Shown here in pieces: positions 1 through 6,036 of a stretch of DNA of 64,000 nucleotides (position 1 is its first letter; each line of letters starts with the position of its first letter). The notes under the pieces were generated by a model. The model searched no databases. It was not told where the DNA came from and saw only the letters and a program-made list of their open reading frames with translations. Origin of the DNA: a virus; the IMG/VR virus record IMGVR_UViG_3300020157_000001, positions 1 to 64,000 of that record, one strand, 5' to 3'. The position numbers were made by a program, and so were the translations under genes.

Positions 1-1
1 G

Positions 2-172
2 CTCAAGTCCATGCCGGAGGGCATCACTACCGAGCAGGTAGCTGCTGCTGCTGCTCTAGCTACTGAGGCCACGATGCTTAGCATCGCCGCCGCCGCCGCC
101 GCACCTAGCACGGCAACGGCAACGGATACCGCCGAGGCATTCGCCACGGCATCGGTACTCGCCACGGTCTGA
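2..172 (+). CDS. C-terminal part of an Ala-rich protein of unknown function (5' end outside window)
   Basis: An open frame enters from the left edge and ends at the TGA at 170-172. The visible 56 residues are rich in Ala and Thr, with runs of five Ala (GCT and GCC repeats), ending ASVLATV. The composition suggests a helical or disordered tail. No family is recognised. A 7-bp hairpin (GCCACGG/CCGTGGC) overlaps the stop codon but has no T tract. The next gene begins after a compound hairpin leader. Confidence 0.5.
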   Translation, partial: LKSMPEGITTEQVAAAAALATEATMLSIAAAAAAPSTATATDTAEAFATASVLATV

Positions 173-191
173 CCGTGGCAGGAGTTCGGCC

Positions 192-300
192 GAGCATGTC
201 AATAAAGTAACACTTTATTGACATGCTCAGTAGAGCTACTAGCGGCAACGCTAGTGGCTCTACTGAGCAACAACGCTCTAATATGCCATAAGGAGGCATA
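192..300 (+). promoter_or_regulatory. Compound hairpin leader, copy A
   Basis: Three inverted repeats lie back to back. The first (192-228) has perfect 17-bp arms and a 3-nt AAC loop, with the core dyad AATAAAGTAACACTTTATT at 201-219. The second (226-267) has 19-bp arms with one mismatch and a GCAA loop, and shares the bases CTC with the first. The third (282-300) is TATGCC/GGCATA and holds the Shine-Dalgarno AAGGA in its loop, directly before the GTG start at 301. The same architecture recurs at 674-786 and 1022-1130. Confidence 0.75.
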
Positions 301-645
301 GTGCATATATTCGCTACAACACAGGACGCCGCCATTGATGTCATCGGCATCATTGAGTGCCTCACGCAGGAGGCCATGCGAGCGTGCCAGACCACGTATC
401 GGGGCGAAGTGGCAGACCCCGATCTCGTCAAGGATCTGGCTGAGCGCATGGGGCGCTGGGCATTGATGTTGGCAGAGTACGCCGACGACATGCCGCACAC
501 GGATGAGCAACGTCTCATGCAGCGGCTCAAGCTTGAGCACAACAGAGGTGCTCACGGCTTGGGTTCGGATAGCTACTGGTTTGAGTCCGGTTGCCCTGAG
601 TGCCAGAACGTCAAGCAGTTCGACATTCTCCTCGCTTCGGAGTAG
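301..645 (+). CDS. Small putative zinc-binding protein, family with 1134-1472
   Basis: 114 residues from a GTG start placed immediately after the SD hairpin of leader A. Function unknown. The C-terminal third carries HN-x-G-x-HG, then YW-x-ES, then C-x2-C-QN (GCPECQN), the same pattern as the protein at 1134-1472. This suggests a shared metal-binding module made of two His and two Cys. The N-terminal part is predicted helical. The two paralogues sit behind near-identical leaders, so the leader and the 3' half of the gene seem to have been duplicated together. Confidence 0.7.
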   Translation: MHIFATTQDAAIDVIGIIECLTQEAMRACQTTYRGEVADPDLVKDLAERMGRWALMLAEYADDMPHTDEQRLMQRLKLEHNRGAHGLGSDSYWFESGCPECQNVKQFDILLASE

Positions 646-673
646 TCCAAGCGTGGGCGGAGTTTCCGCCGCT

Positions 674-786
674 GAGCATGTCAATAAAGTATTACTTTAT
701 TGACATGCTCAGTAGAGCCACCAATAAAGTAACACTTTATTGGTGGCTCTACTGAGCATTCCGCTCTAATATGCTTAGGAGGCATA
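674..786 (+). promoter_or_regulatory. Compound hairpin leader, copy B with two dyads
   Basis: The first hairpin (674-710) has perfect 17-bp arms around loop ATT, so its core is AATAAAGTATTACTTTATT. The second (708-756) has perfect 23-bp arms around loop AAC and carries a second core dyad at 723-741. In copies A and C that position holds a GCAA-loop hairpin instead. A third small hairpin, TATGC/GCATA (770-786), presents the SD AGGAG just before the ATG at 791. Confidence 0.75.
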
Positions 787-790
787 CGTC

Positions 791-1003
791 ATGGGTTACC
801 GATCAACATGGCAAGAGGACGAGGCCGCTCGTCTGGCAGAAGCGGCAGACGTAGCCAGAGGCATCTGGCTCAATGGCTTCCCCATCGGGGACTGCCAGAC
901 CACCTCTGGCGAGGTGGAGTACCCCCACGGTCGTGGGGGCAGGGGGTACAGGGTGGTAAACACCACTCACTCCGCCCACGAATGCCGTCGGCAAGGACGG
1001 TAG
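791..1003 (+). CDS. Small hypothetical protein
   Basis: 70 residues with a strong SD (AGGAGG) inside a small hairpin. No family recognised. The C-terminal half is basic and Gly/Arg-rich and ends with H-x3-C-RR. It contains one Cys near position 36 and another near the end, so weak metal binding is possible but not demonstrated. It lies between leaders B and C and is transcribed with the other small plus-strand genes. Confidence 0.6.
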   Translation: MGYRSTWQEDEAARLAEAADVARGIWLNGFPIGDCQTTSGEVEYPHGRGGRGYRVVNTTHSAHECRRQGR

Positions 1004-1021
1004 GCGGAGTTTGCGGTACCT

Positions 1022-1130
1022 GAGCATGTCAATAAAGTAACACTTTATTGACATGCTCAGTAGAGCTACTAGCGGCAACGCTAGTGGCTCTACTGAGCAT
1101 CAACGCTCTAATAATGCCATAAGGAGGCAT
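1022..1130 (+). promoter_or_regulatory. Compound hairpin leader, copy C
   Basis: Nearly identical to copy A, displaced by 830 bases. Dyad hairpin 1022-1058 (core 1031-1049, loop AAC), second hairpin 1056-1097 (loop GCAA, one arm mismatch), and SD hairpin ATGCC/GGCAT at 1114-1130 with AAGGA in the loop. It precedes the ATG at 1134. Confidence 0.75.
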
Positions 1131-1133
1131 ATC

Positions 1134-1472
1134 ATGAACACCACCACCCAATCGCCACGCTGCAACGACACACCGGCGGTCGTGGAGGCCGCTCGTCGAG
1201 CAGTACGAGAGTGCCTCGCCGCCCGTGAACTCCGCAATCACTCCGACCGCCTTGCCCACGCCCACAACGAGGGGCTGCACGGCAACGACCCATCCGGCTA
1301 CTGGTCGGAGTCGGCGGCGGAGTTTGGCTGCTACCTCTGTCAGAATGCCAAGGAGGCCAAGTACATCGCTGACACCGCAGCGTGCAGCGCCAAGTACGCC
1401 GCCACCATCAAGGCCGCACGGCTGGAGTACAACGACGCTCTGCGTGCGCTGGGCTACGAGGCACTCTACTGA
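1134..1472 (+). CDS. Small putative zinc-binding protein, family with 301-645
   Basis: 112 residues. The ATG at 1134 is chosen because it follows the SD hairpin; an upstream extension would run through the leader. The middle holds HN-x-G-x-HG, YW-x-ES and GCYLCQN (C-x2-C), matching the protein at 301-645. It is followed by a helical, Ala/Lys-rich C-terminus absent from that paralogue. Function unknown; a small zinc-binding protein of the host-takeover type is a reasonable guess only. Confidence 0.7.
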   Translation: MNTTTQSPRCNDTPAVVEAARRAVRECLAARELRNHSDRLAHAHNEGLHGNDPSGYWSESAAEFGCYLCQNAKEAKYIADTAACSAKYAATIKAARLEYNDALRALGYEALY

Positions 1473-1490
1473 TGGTGTGAATCCACGCCA

Positions 1491-1593
1491 GCCACCTTGG
1501 AGAAGCTGAGCCATGCCCCTCTGTCCTGTAGACAGGACGGGGGCAAGGTCACGCCCGATAGGTGGCACCCATACCCATACAGATCATATGGGT
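1491..1593 (+). ncRNA. Candidate structured 5' leader RNA
   Basis: The region between genes can fold into nested stems. GCCACCT (1491-1497) pairs with AGGTGGC (1560-1566). Inside, GCCCC (1515-1519) pairs with GGGGC (1540-1544) and encloses GTCCTG/CAGGAC (1523-1538) closed by a TAGA loop. A separate ACCCATA/TATGGGT hairpin follows at 1573-1593, then the dyad hairpin at 1601-1635. It does not match any riboswitch class I recognise. It could be a leader controlling the gene at 1670 or a small RNA. Confidence 0.4.
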
Positions 1594-1600
1594 TGGGGGC

Positions 1601-1635
1601 GACATGCCAATAAAGTAACACTTTATTGGCATGTC
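1601..1635 (+). promoter_or_regulatory. Dyad hairpin (AAGTAACACTT family)
   Basis: Perfect 16-bp arms from GACATGCC outward around loop AAC, with core AATAAAGTAACACTTTATT at 1609-1627. It is followed by a CAACAACA tract and an SD in a small GCC/GGC hairpin (1655-1666) before the ATG at 1670. Confidence 0.7.
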
Positions 1636-1669
1636 GTTCTCAACAACATACAACGCCTGAGGAGGCAAC

Positions 1670-1981
1670 ATGGAATACACAACGCACAAACTGGAGGCGT
1701 GCTCGGATTGCTACTACGCAACCGAGTACGGCACCGATGCCATTGACGACCTCACCCCTGAGCGTAAGGCTCGCATTGATGCGGGATTCGCCAAGTGGAA
1801 TGCCGATAGTGACGAGCCGGTGCTCGTTACTGGCGGAGACGAGCACGGATTCGTGTGGGCATCATGTGAAATCTGCGGAGACTTCGCAGGTATCGAGGCG
1901 TATGAGGTCATCGCAATGTACCCCAATAAAGTAACACTTTATCCAACAACAACAACAATGCCTGAGGAGGCATCACAATGA
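1670..1981 (+). CDS. Small two-CxxC zinc-ribbon-like protein
   Basis: 103 residues. Two C-x2-C pairs (CSDC near residue 11 and CEIC near residue 65) are spaced as in a zinc ribbon. Function unknown. The last codons read through the next dyad, giving NKVTLYPTTTT, and through the SD of the next gene. The stop overlaps the next start as ATGA. Thus the tail of this protein is dictated by a regulatory sequence and may not be functional as protein. Confidence 0.75.
   Translation: MEYTTHKLEACSDCYYATEYGTDAIDDLTPERKARIDAGFAKWNADSDEPVLVTGGDEHGFVWASCEICGDFAGIEAYEVIAMYPNKVTLYPTTTTMPEEASQ
1925..1943 (+). promoter_or_regulatory. Dyad inside gene end, read as NKVTLY
   Basis: AATAAAGTAACACTTTAT, the core dyad with the last outer base changed and no longer arms. 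It lies within the upstream coding frame. An ATCCAACAACAACAACA tract follows, then the SD hairpin ATGCC/GGCAT at 1958-1973. Confidence 0.65.
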
Positions 1982-2589
1982 GAATCAATAGCTATGTCGA
2001 AGCGGTAAGCGCCCTCAAAAAGGGGCGACCGAATCAAGCCAGCCGCAAGGTTGGAAACAACACCTACCTTGAGGAGGACATCATCAGCGAGTGCATCCAT
2101 CTGCGATTGCACCGCACTCGCATCATCACTTGGTGGGCAGACGGCCATATCACCGTGCAAGGTGAGAACTGGCAGACGAACACGACCCGTGACAGGCTCA
2201 ACAGCTTCTTGCCGGTGGGCTTCTACATCAGCACACGGTTGGTGACTACATGGAAGGACAGTCAGTACAACTGGTATTCCAACCCGAGCGTCGGCCGTTA
2301 CGACCGCCGTGAGTGGATTGTCTGCAAGGTGGGCAGCGATGAGTTCGTCAGGCATTACGACCGCATGGACTTGTCCTTGTGGGACGACCTCGTTGCAGAG
2401 CAGCAGGCCACGGACGCAAGGCGGTTGCGTGCCAACGAAGTACAGCGCCCCCTTGTCATTGCTGCACGACGTGCCGCTCGTCAGGGTGAGAAGGCAGAGG
2501 CAGAGTTTGCCGAAGCGGCGCTGGATGCCATGTTCGCTGCCGATGAAGCAGCAGCCGCCGCCCGTCGTAGTGAGTGGGTATCGCAATGA
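1978..2589 (+). CDS. Hypothetical protein with a small phage-type beta domain
   Basis: 203 residues, starting at the ATGA overlap with the previous gene. Residues about 35-75 show the pattern L-x2-T-x-I, W-x2-DG-x-I-x-V, W-x-T-x-TT-x2-RLN. A domain of this look recurs in many phage proteins and is of unknown function. The C-terminal 70 residues are Ala, Arg and Glu rich and predicted to be one long helix. No catalytic motif is visible. It is translationally coupled to the HTH gene that follows (ATGA). Confidence 0.65.
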   Translation: MRINSYVEAVSALKKGRPNQASRKVGNNTYLEEDIISECIHLRLHRTRIITWWADGHITVQGENWQTNTTRDRLNSFLPVGFYISTRLVTTWKDSQYNWYSNPSVGRYDRREWIVCKVGSDEFVRHYDRMDLSLWDDLVAEQQATDARRLRANEVQRPLVIAARRAARQGEKAEAEFAEAALDAMFAADEAAAAARRSEWVSQ

Positions 2590-3011
2590 TACGCACAATC
2601 GACACCGACCTGCTCTGTAGCGTGCCGGATATCGCCGCAGACGCTGGCGTGACCTCTGCGGCCGTGAGCAACTGGCAGAGGCGCTACAGCGACTTCCCCA
2701 CGCCGGTCTACAGCAACGGCGAACGCCTCAAGGTGTGGTATTGGCCTGAGGTGACTGAGTGGTTACTGGCACGCAACGTCGATGAGGGTCGGGCTAGTAG
2801 CATGGCAGACGTTGACACCGACGTGCTGTGCGGGATACTTGACATCGCATCATTGGCAGGCGTAAATGTGAACTGCGTGTCGAACTGGGGTAAGCGTCAT
2901 GCTGACTTTCCTAGAGCGTTGACGTGCAGAGGGCGCATCGGGGGGACGTTGGTCAAGTTGTGGTACTGGTCAGAGGTATCATCGTGGCTCTATCAGAACG
3001 GGAAGATATGA
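2586..3011 (+). CDS. Tandem helix-turn-helix DNA-binding protein
   Basis: 141 residues made of two homologous units of about 65 residues. Each has DIA-x3-G(V)-x3-VSNW, then R-x-DFP, then a WYW-x-EV-x2-WL end (units near residues 14-60 and 84-135). This resembles winged HTH domains of the MerR, AlpA or excisionase type. Two such units in one chain would suit binding to a symmetric or repeated site, and the gene lies among the AAGTAAYACTT dyads. A role in reading those dyads is inference. The start is the ATGA overlap. Confidence 0.7.
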   Translation: MIRTIDTDLLCSVPDIAADAGVTSAAVSNWQRRYSDFPTPVYSNGERLKVWYWPEVTEWLLARNVDEGRASSMADVDTDVLCGILDIASLAGVNVNCVSNWGKRHADFPRALTCRGRIGGTLVKLWYWSEVSSWLYQNGKI

Positions 3012-3118
3012 GAGACCCCGACCTTGACTGGATTGAGTGGGTCGAGTACCGTGACGATCTCGACCCTTACAACGATCAAGTAATACTTTATTCATCAACA
3101 AAGGAGGAAGTGCAATGA
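3008..3118 (+). CDS. 36-residue hypothetical protein
   Basis: Starts at an ATGA overlap with the HTH gene and ends at an ATGA overlap with the next. Acidic (DPDLDW, YRDDLDP). Its last residues, QVILYSSTKEEVQ, are encoded by a dyad plus the next SD. It may be a genuine micro-protein or mainly a coupling device. Confidence 0.5.
   Translation: MRDPDLDWIEWVEYRDDLDPYNDQVILYSSTKEEVQ
3077..3092 (+). promoter_or_regulatory. Dyad inside gene end, read as QVILY
   Basis: CAAGTAATACTTTATT, core AAGTAATACTT, within the 3' end of the 36-residue gene. Followed by a CATCAACAA tract and AAGGAGG before the ATG at 3115. Confidence 0.6.
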
Positions 3119-3375
3119 AGTGGAACCGCTACATCGAACAGTCCGGCTGGCTTCGTCGGCTCACCAACAACGGGGCGTTTGCGTACGACGAGCCAACCGT
3201 AACCATTCCACTATCGTGGTTGGGGCTGGAGGAGCATGAAGGCAATCCCTTCATGGTGAACCCTGCGCTGATCGCTGCGGATTACGTCGCCATGCAGAGT
3301 ATCAAGGAGACAATCGGTTCGGTGCATACCGAACAGCTCCGATGCTCACTAGCAATGAAAAGGGCATCAGAATGA
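3115..3375 (+). CDS. Hypothetical protein, 86 residues
   Basis: A good SD (AAGGAGG) precedes the ATG, which overlaps the upstream stop. No recognised family. Mixed composition with Trp-rich segments and a helical C-terminus. The end overlaps the next start (ATGA). Confidence 0.6.
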   Translation: MKWNRYIEQSGWLRRLTNNGAFAYDEPTVTIPLSWLGLEEHEGNPFMVNPALIAADYVAMQSIKETIGSVHTEQLRCSLAMKRASE

Positions 3376-3668
3376 GTACACCAGCGCCATATAGAAGGTA
3401 TGAGCAGGGGTACTGCTCGTCGTGCGAAGAGTGGCTCCCTCATTGGGATATCACTTACGCAGATTGGACGGAGGACTACCCCCGTGGGACGTACCTCTGC
3501 AAGGAGCACTATGAGGAGCAGTTTCCTCACGAAGTGTGCATCGTGTGCCGTACTAAGCACGATGCCCGTGAGATGACCCCGATGGGGTTCTGGGACGATG
3601 AAGAACTGTTCTTCTGCGCCCCCTGTATCACAACATACCCAACGCCTGACAAGGAGGCATCACAATGA
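3372..3668 (+). CDS. Multi-CxxC zinc-binding protein
   Basis: 98 residues from the ATGA overlap. Shows CSSC (near 15), a C-x3-H pair (near 44), CIVC (near 56) and CAPC (near 82), enough ligands for two zinc sites in a treble-clef or ribbon-like arrangement. Function unknown. The final codons run through a GCC/GGC SD hairpin (3645-3659) serving the next gene. Confidence 0.7.
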   Translation: MSTPAPYRRYEQGYCSSCEEWLPHWDITYADWTEDYPRGTYLCKEHYEEQFPHEVCIVCRTKHDAREMTPMGFWDDEELFFCAPCITTYPTPDKEASQ

Positions 3669-3952
3669 CCAATGAGCAGCAGACCGCACACAATGAGTGT
3701 GACAGCGTATACAAGGTGTGGCGTGAGGCAAGCGATGAGCTGGCGGCCGCACAGTCCAGCTTCATATCAATGCGTAGCCTCATCATCAATCTCAACAGAG
3801 AGGGCGAGTGGGAGATAGCAGACGAACTGCTTGGCGCTTGCCGAATCCTCAAGGAGAAGCGTGATGAACTGCGCTTCTTCCATGACAACGTGGCACAGCC
3901 AGCAATGTCGGCATCGTTGCAGGAGTTTTCGGCGCTGGGCGGCTCACGATGA
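3665..3952 (+). CDS. Helical hypothetical protein, 95 residues
   Basis: Almost wholly predicted alpha-helical with heptad-like Leu/Ile spacing around residues 25-75, so probably a coiled coil. No family recognised. Both junctions are ATGA overlaps. Confidence 0.6.
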   Translation: MTNEQQTAHNECDSVYKVWREASDELAAAQSSFISMRSLIINLNREGEWEIADELLGACRILKEKRDELRFFHDNVAQPAMSASLQEFSALGGSR

Positions 3953-4089
3953 ACCCTCTCGCAACATATACCGTCTGCATGGTGGTGTACGTCATTGTTA
4001 TGGCGGCGCTATGGGCAGAACCCAAGATCAAGAACCAATCAAGTAATACTTTATCCAACAACAACAACAAGGAGCAATACCGTGCGTAA
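3949..4089 (+). CDS. Small single-span membrane protein, 46 residues
   Basis: Begins at an ATGA overlap. Residues about 5-24 form one hydrophobic segment (Tyr, Val, Met, Ala rich), followed by a charged tail. The tail runs through a dyad, read here as SSNTL, and an Asn run from the AAC repeats. A phage inner-membrane micro-protein is plausible; the role is unknown. Confidence 0.5.
   Translation: MNPLATYTVCMVVYVIVMAALWAEPKIKNQSSNTLSNNNNKEQYRA
4039..4054 (+). promoter_or_regulatory. Dyad inside gene end, read as SNTL
   Basis: TCAAGTAATACTTTAT with core AAGTAATACTT, followed by CCAACAACAACAACAAGGAG before the GTG at 4082. Same leader grammar as the other copies but in another reading frame of the upstream gene. 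Confidence 0.6.
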
Positions 4090-4333
4090 TCCATTCAGAA
4101 AGAAGAAGCAGACAGTCGCCCTAGTGTTCCCTAGTCAGCTATGGGTAGCTGAGGACGGCTCATATGGTACGGGAGGCATCATGCTCCTACATGGTCTGAG
4201 CGCTCTCAAAGAGCATGAACAAGATGCTCTGCTGCAACTCATCTCAGAGACACAGGACAACGACCGCTACAACATGACCCAAGCAACTCTTGAGTACTGG
4301 GGCTACGACTACGCAGAGTTGGTGCGGGAATGA
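4082..4333 (+). CDS. Hypothetical protein, 83 residues
   Basis: The GTG start is chosen because it follows AAGGAG by a normal distance and overlaps the end of the previous gene by eight bases. Basic N-terminus (RKKK), then a mixed region. No family recognised. Ends at an ATGA junction. Confidence 0.6.
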   Translation: MRNPFRKKKQTVALVFPSQLWVAEDGSYGTGGIMLLHGLSALKEHEQDALLQLISETQDNDRYNMTQATLEYWGYDYAELVRE

Positions 4334-4464
4334 GCATCCTCATCGGCACAGTACAGAACCTGCTCACAGCAGCACACCAACACGCCGCCCCACTCATCAC
4401 CATCATCGGGGTGTTCTTGGTGTGCAGGGCAATCGCCAAGCAATACGACCGGAGGTCACAATAA
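4330..4464 (+). CDS. Small single-span membrane protein, 44 residues
   Basis: Starts at ATGA and ends at TAATG with the next gene. Residues about 20-36 (PLITIIGVFLVCRAIA) form a hydrophobic span, followed by a positively charged tail (KQYDRR). That pattern is typical of a tail-in-cytoplasm micro-protein. Function unknown. Confidence 0.5.
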   Translation: MSILIGTVQNLLTAAHQHAAPLITIIGVFLVCRAIAKQYDRRSQ

Positions 4465-4688
4465 TGCATATCAAACTCAACGGCGACTGCTACCCCATCT
4501 TCATTGATGAGGAAGCGTGCGATGTTGTAGACCAACTCATCTTCGCAGCAGATGAGGCTGGCTACACGCCCCCAAATGACCAGCCAGTAGGAGAGTGGGC
4601 AGAGGATGCCGCACTCGTAATACTCGCCCGATATACCGCCATACCATCAAGTAATACTTTATTCGACCCAAAAGGAGCAACACAATGA
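4464..4688 (+). CDS. Hypothetical protein, 74 residues
   Basis: Starts at the TAATG junction. Acidic and helical in the middle. The end (SSNTLFDPKGATQ) is encoded by a dyad and the SD of the next gene, which it overlaps by ATGA. No family recognised. Confidence 0.6.
   Translation: MHIKLNGDCYPIFIDEEACDVVDQLIFAADEAGYTPPNDQPVGEWAEDAALVILARYTAIPSSNTLFDPKGATQ
4648..4663 (+). promoter_or_regulatory. Dyad inside gene end, read as SNTLF
   Basis: CAAGTAATACTTTATT, core AAGTAATACTT, followed by CGACCCAAAAGGAGCAAC before the ATG at 4685. Confidence 0.6.
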
Positions 4689-5086
4689 CCATCGACTACG
4701 ACGCAATGGACAGCTACGGCAGAACCCTGCTGCGAGAAGTGGCAAACTCCGCCCGTGACTACGACAAGTGCCAAGCTGAAGCTGCTGAGTTCCAAGCAGA
4801 GCAGGATGCACTCATCATCAAGCGTGACTTGATGGTGCAGAAGCACGCTGCGGCTGACCTGCGGCTGAAGTACGCCTTTGATGCGTACAACCAGCACCTT
4901 TCCGCGATGAAGTACGCCTTTGATGCGTACAACCAGCACCTTTCCGCATGGAAGCAGGCCGACTATCTTGGTCACGACTACACCGACTGCGACCATTGCG
5001 CCAACTGTGGCGCTGAGCAGTACGAGGGCGACGACTACTACGGGGGCTGCGCCACAGGACACAATGCCAAGGAGGCAACACAATGA
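4685..5086 (+). CDS. Coiled-coil protein with an internal duplication and C-terminal Cys motif
   Basis: 133 residues. The first 100 are helical and charged. Residues about 62-89 are two copies of a 14-residue unit (KYAFDAYNQHLSA plus one residue), encoded by a 42-base tandem repeat. The C-terminus has C-x2-C-x2-C (CDHCANC), so a metal site is likely. Function unknown. The final codons overlap an SD hairpin (5065-5077) and the next ATG. Confidence 0.65.
   Translation: MTIDYDAMDSYGRTLLREVANSARDYDKCQAEAAEFQAEQDALIIKRDLMVQKHAAADLRLKYAFDAYNQHLSAMKYAFDAYNQHLSAWKQADYLGHDYTDCDHCANCGAEQYEGDDYYGGCATGHNAKEATQ
4868..4947 (+). repeat. Tandem 42-base direct repeat in coding sequence
   Basis: Two 38-base blocks (4868-4905 and 4910-4947) are identical, separated by four bases, so the frame is kept. 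It looks like a recent in-frame duplication extending a helix by 14 residues. Confidence 0.85.
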
Positions 5087-5475
5087 GTACAACAACCACG
5101 CCAGCTATCTGGAAGCACTACCACAACATCTTCGTCACAGCAATGGAGGGGGGCATCAACTATTGGGCTGGTGTCAACAACTACCATTGGGCTGAGGACG
5201 GGGTCGATGACCTTGAGTGGTTCTCCGCTGAGGTGTTCGATGACCTCGCAGCCGAAATGGCTGACGAGGGCGAGAAGGTCAAGGTCTACACGGTCAACCG
5301 TGCCACCATCACCAAAGGGTGGCGCTTGGCAACCACCACATTCCGTGACACGATCAGTTGGTCGTGCGGCAAGCCCCCTGTCGTCTGGAACGAAGATTAC
5401 GACTGGGACATGGATGCCAGCGATGCCGACTGCATCGTGCAGCTTGGCCTCTTCGGAGATGTGGTGTACGGATGA
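5083..5475 (+). CDS. Hypothetical protein, 130 residues
   Basis: Trp- and Asp-rich acidic protein, coupled on both sides by ATGA overlaps. No motif or family recognised. An acidic, aromatic-rich character of this type is seen in some phage anti-host proteins, but nothing here proves such a role. Confidence 0.6.
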   Translation: MSTTTTPAIWKHYHNIFVTAMEGGINYWAGVNNYHWAEDGVDDLEWFSAEVFDDLAAEMADEGEKVKVYTVNRATITKGWRLATTTFRDTISWSCGKPPVVWNEDYDWDMDASDADCIVQLGLFGDVVYG

Positions 5476-5645
5476 CCCGTGAAGAAACACTCATGGATGC
5501 CTACAAATCCGCCTTCGCCGCCGCCTACACCGCCGCAGTTGATGCCGGTTTGATTGCCCACAACGCCTACGACGCTGCTTACGCCGCCGCCCACGCCGCC
5601 CTCAAAACCGAACTAGACAGAATCAACAAGGAGTACACGAAATGA
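5472..5645 (+). CDS. Ala-rich helical micro-protein, ELDRINKE family
   Basis: 57 residues from an ATGA overlap. Composed almost entirely of Ala, Tyr and Asp in repeats such as AYDAAYAAAHAAL, followed by KTELDRINKE. The same ending occurs in the genes at 14127 and 14344, and the DNA repeat includes the SD for the following gene. Probably an amphipathic helix; function unknown. Confidence 0.6.
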   Translation: MTREETLMDAYKSAFAAAYTAAVDAGLIAHNAYDAAYAAAHAALKTELDRINKEYTK

Positions 5646-5839
5646 CCGATCAAGAGTTTGCAGCCAAGTGCCAAGCCGACTGGAAGCGCATTGAGGTACA
5701 ACTAGCCAATGGCGTGATGCTTGCGACAGATGTCCTCAAGATTCTCCAAGAGAGCTTGGATGAAGTAGACAACGCAGACCCAGCTCTTATTAGAGAGCTA
5801 AACCGCCATTTAGTCACTAAACAAGGAGAGCAAACATGA
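5642..5839 (+). CDS. Hypothetical protein, 65 residues
   Basis: Helical, acidic, with SD AACAAGGAG shared with the repeat at the end of the previous gene. No family recognised. Ends at an ATGA junction. Confidence 0.6.
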   Translation: MTDQEFAAKCQADWKRIEVQLANGVMLATDVLKILQESLDEVDNADPALIRELNRHLVTKQGEQT

Positions 5840-6036
5840 GCTACGTCATCGTAGACGCAATCAAAGGGGAAATCCAGTACTGGTCAAACAGTATTGGGTG
5901 GGTCAGCATCCATGATGCAGACGTATTCTCCGACGAAGAACAACGCACACTGAACCTTCCCTACGAAGGACACTGGCTAAAACTAGTAGGAGAACAGCAA
6001 AGTAATACTTTACTCAACAACAAGGAGAGCAAGTGA
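5836..6036 (+). CDS. Hypothetical protein, 66 residues
   Basis: Starts at ATGA. Beta-rich N-terminus (YVIVDAIKGEIQYW). The last residues (QQSNTLLNNKESK) are encoded by a dyad plus leader. The following gene starts at a GTGA overlap. Confidence 0.6.
   Translation: MSYVIVDAIKGEIQYWSNSIGWVSIHDADVFSDEEQRTLNLPYEGHWLKLVGEQQSNTLLNNKESK
5999..6011 (+). promoter_or_regulatory. Dyad inside gene end, read as SNTLL
   Basis: AAAGTAATACTTT, then ACTCAACAACAAGGAG before the GTG at 6033. Shorter arms than the extended copies. Confidence 0.55.

Noticed and set aside
161-179. Hairpin at the first stop codon as a terminator
   Set aside because: Only a 7-bp stem and no T run.
192-1130. Possible CRISPR array or insertion-element ends
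   Set aside because: The repeats are leaders spaced by complete genes of different length and hold start signals. There are no uniform spacers, transposase or target duplications.
1472-1491. tRNA T-arm-like string (GGTGTGAATCCACGCC)
   Set aside because: No acceptor, D or anticodon arm can be assembled around it.
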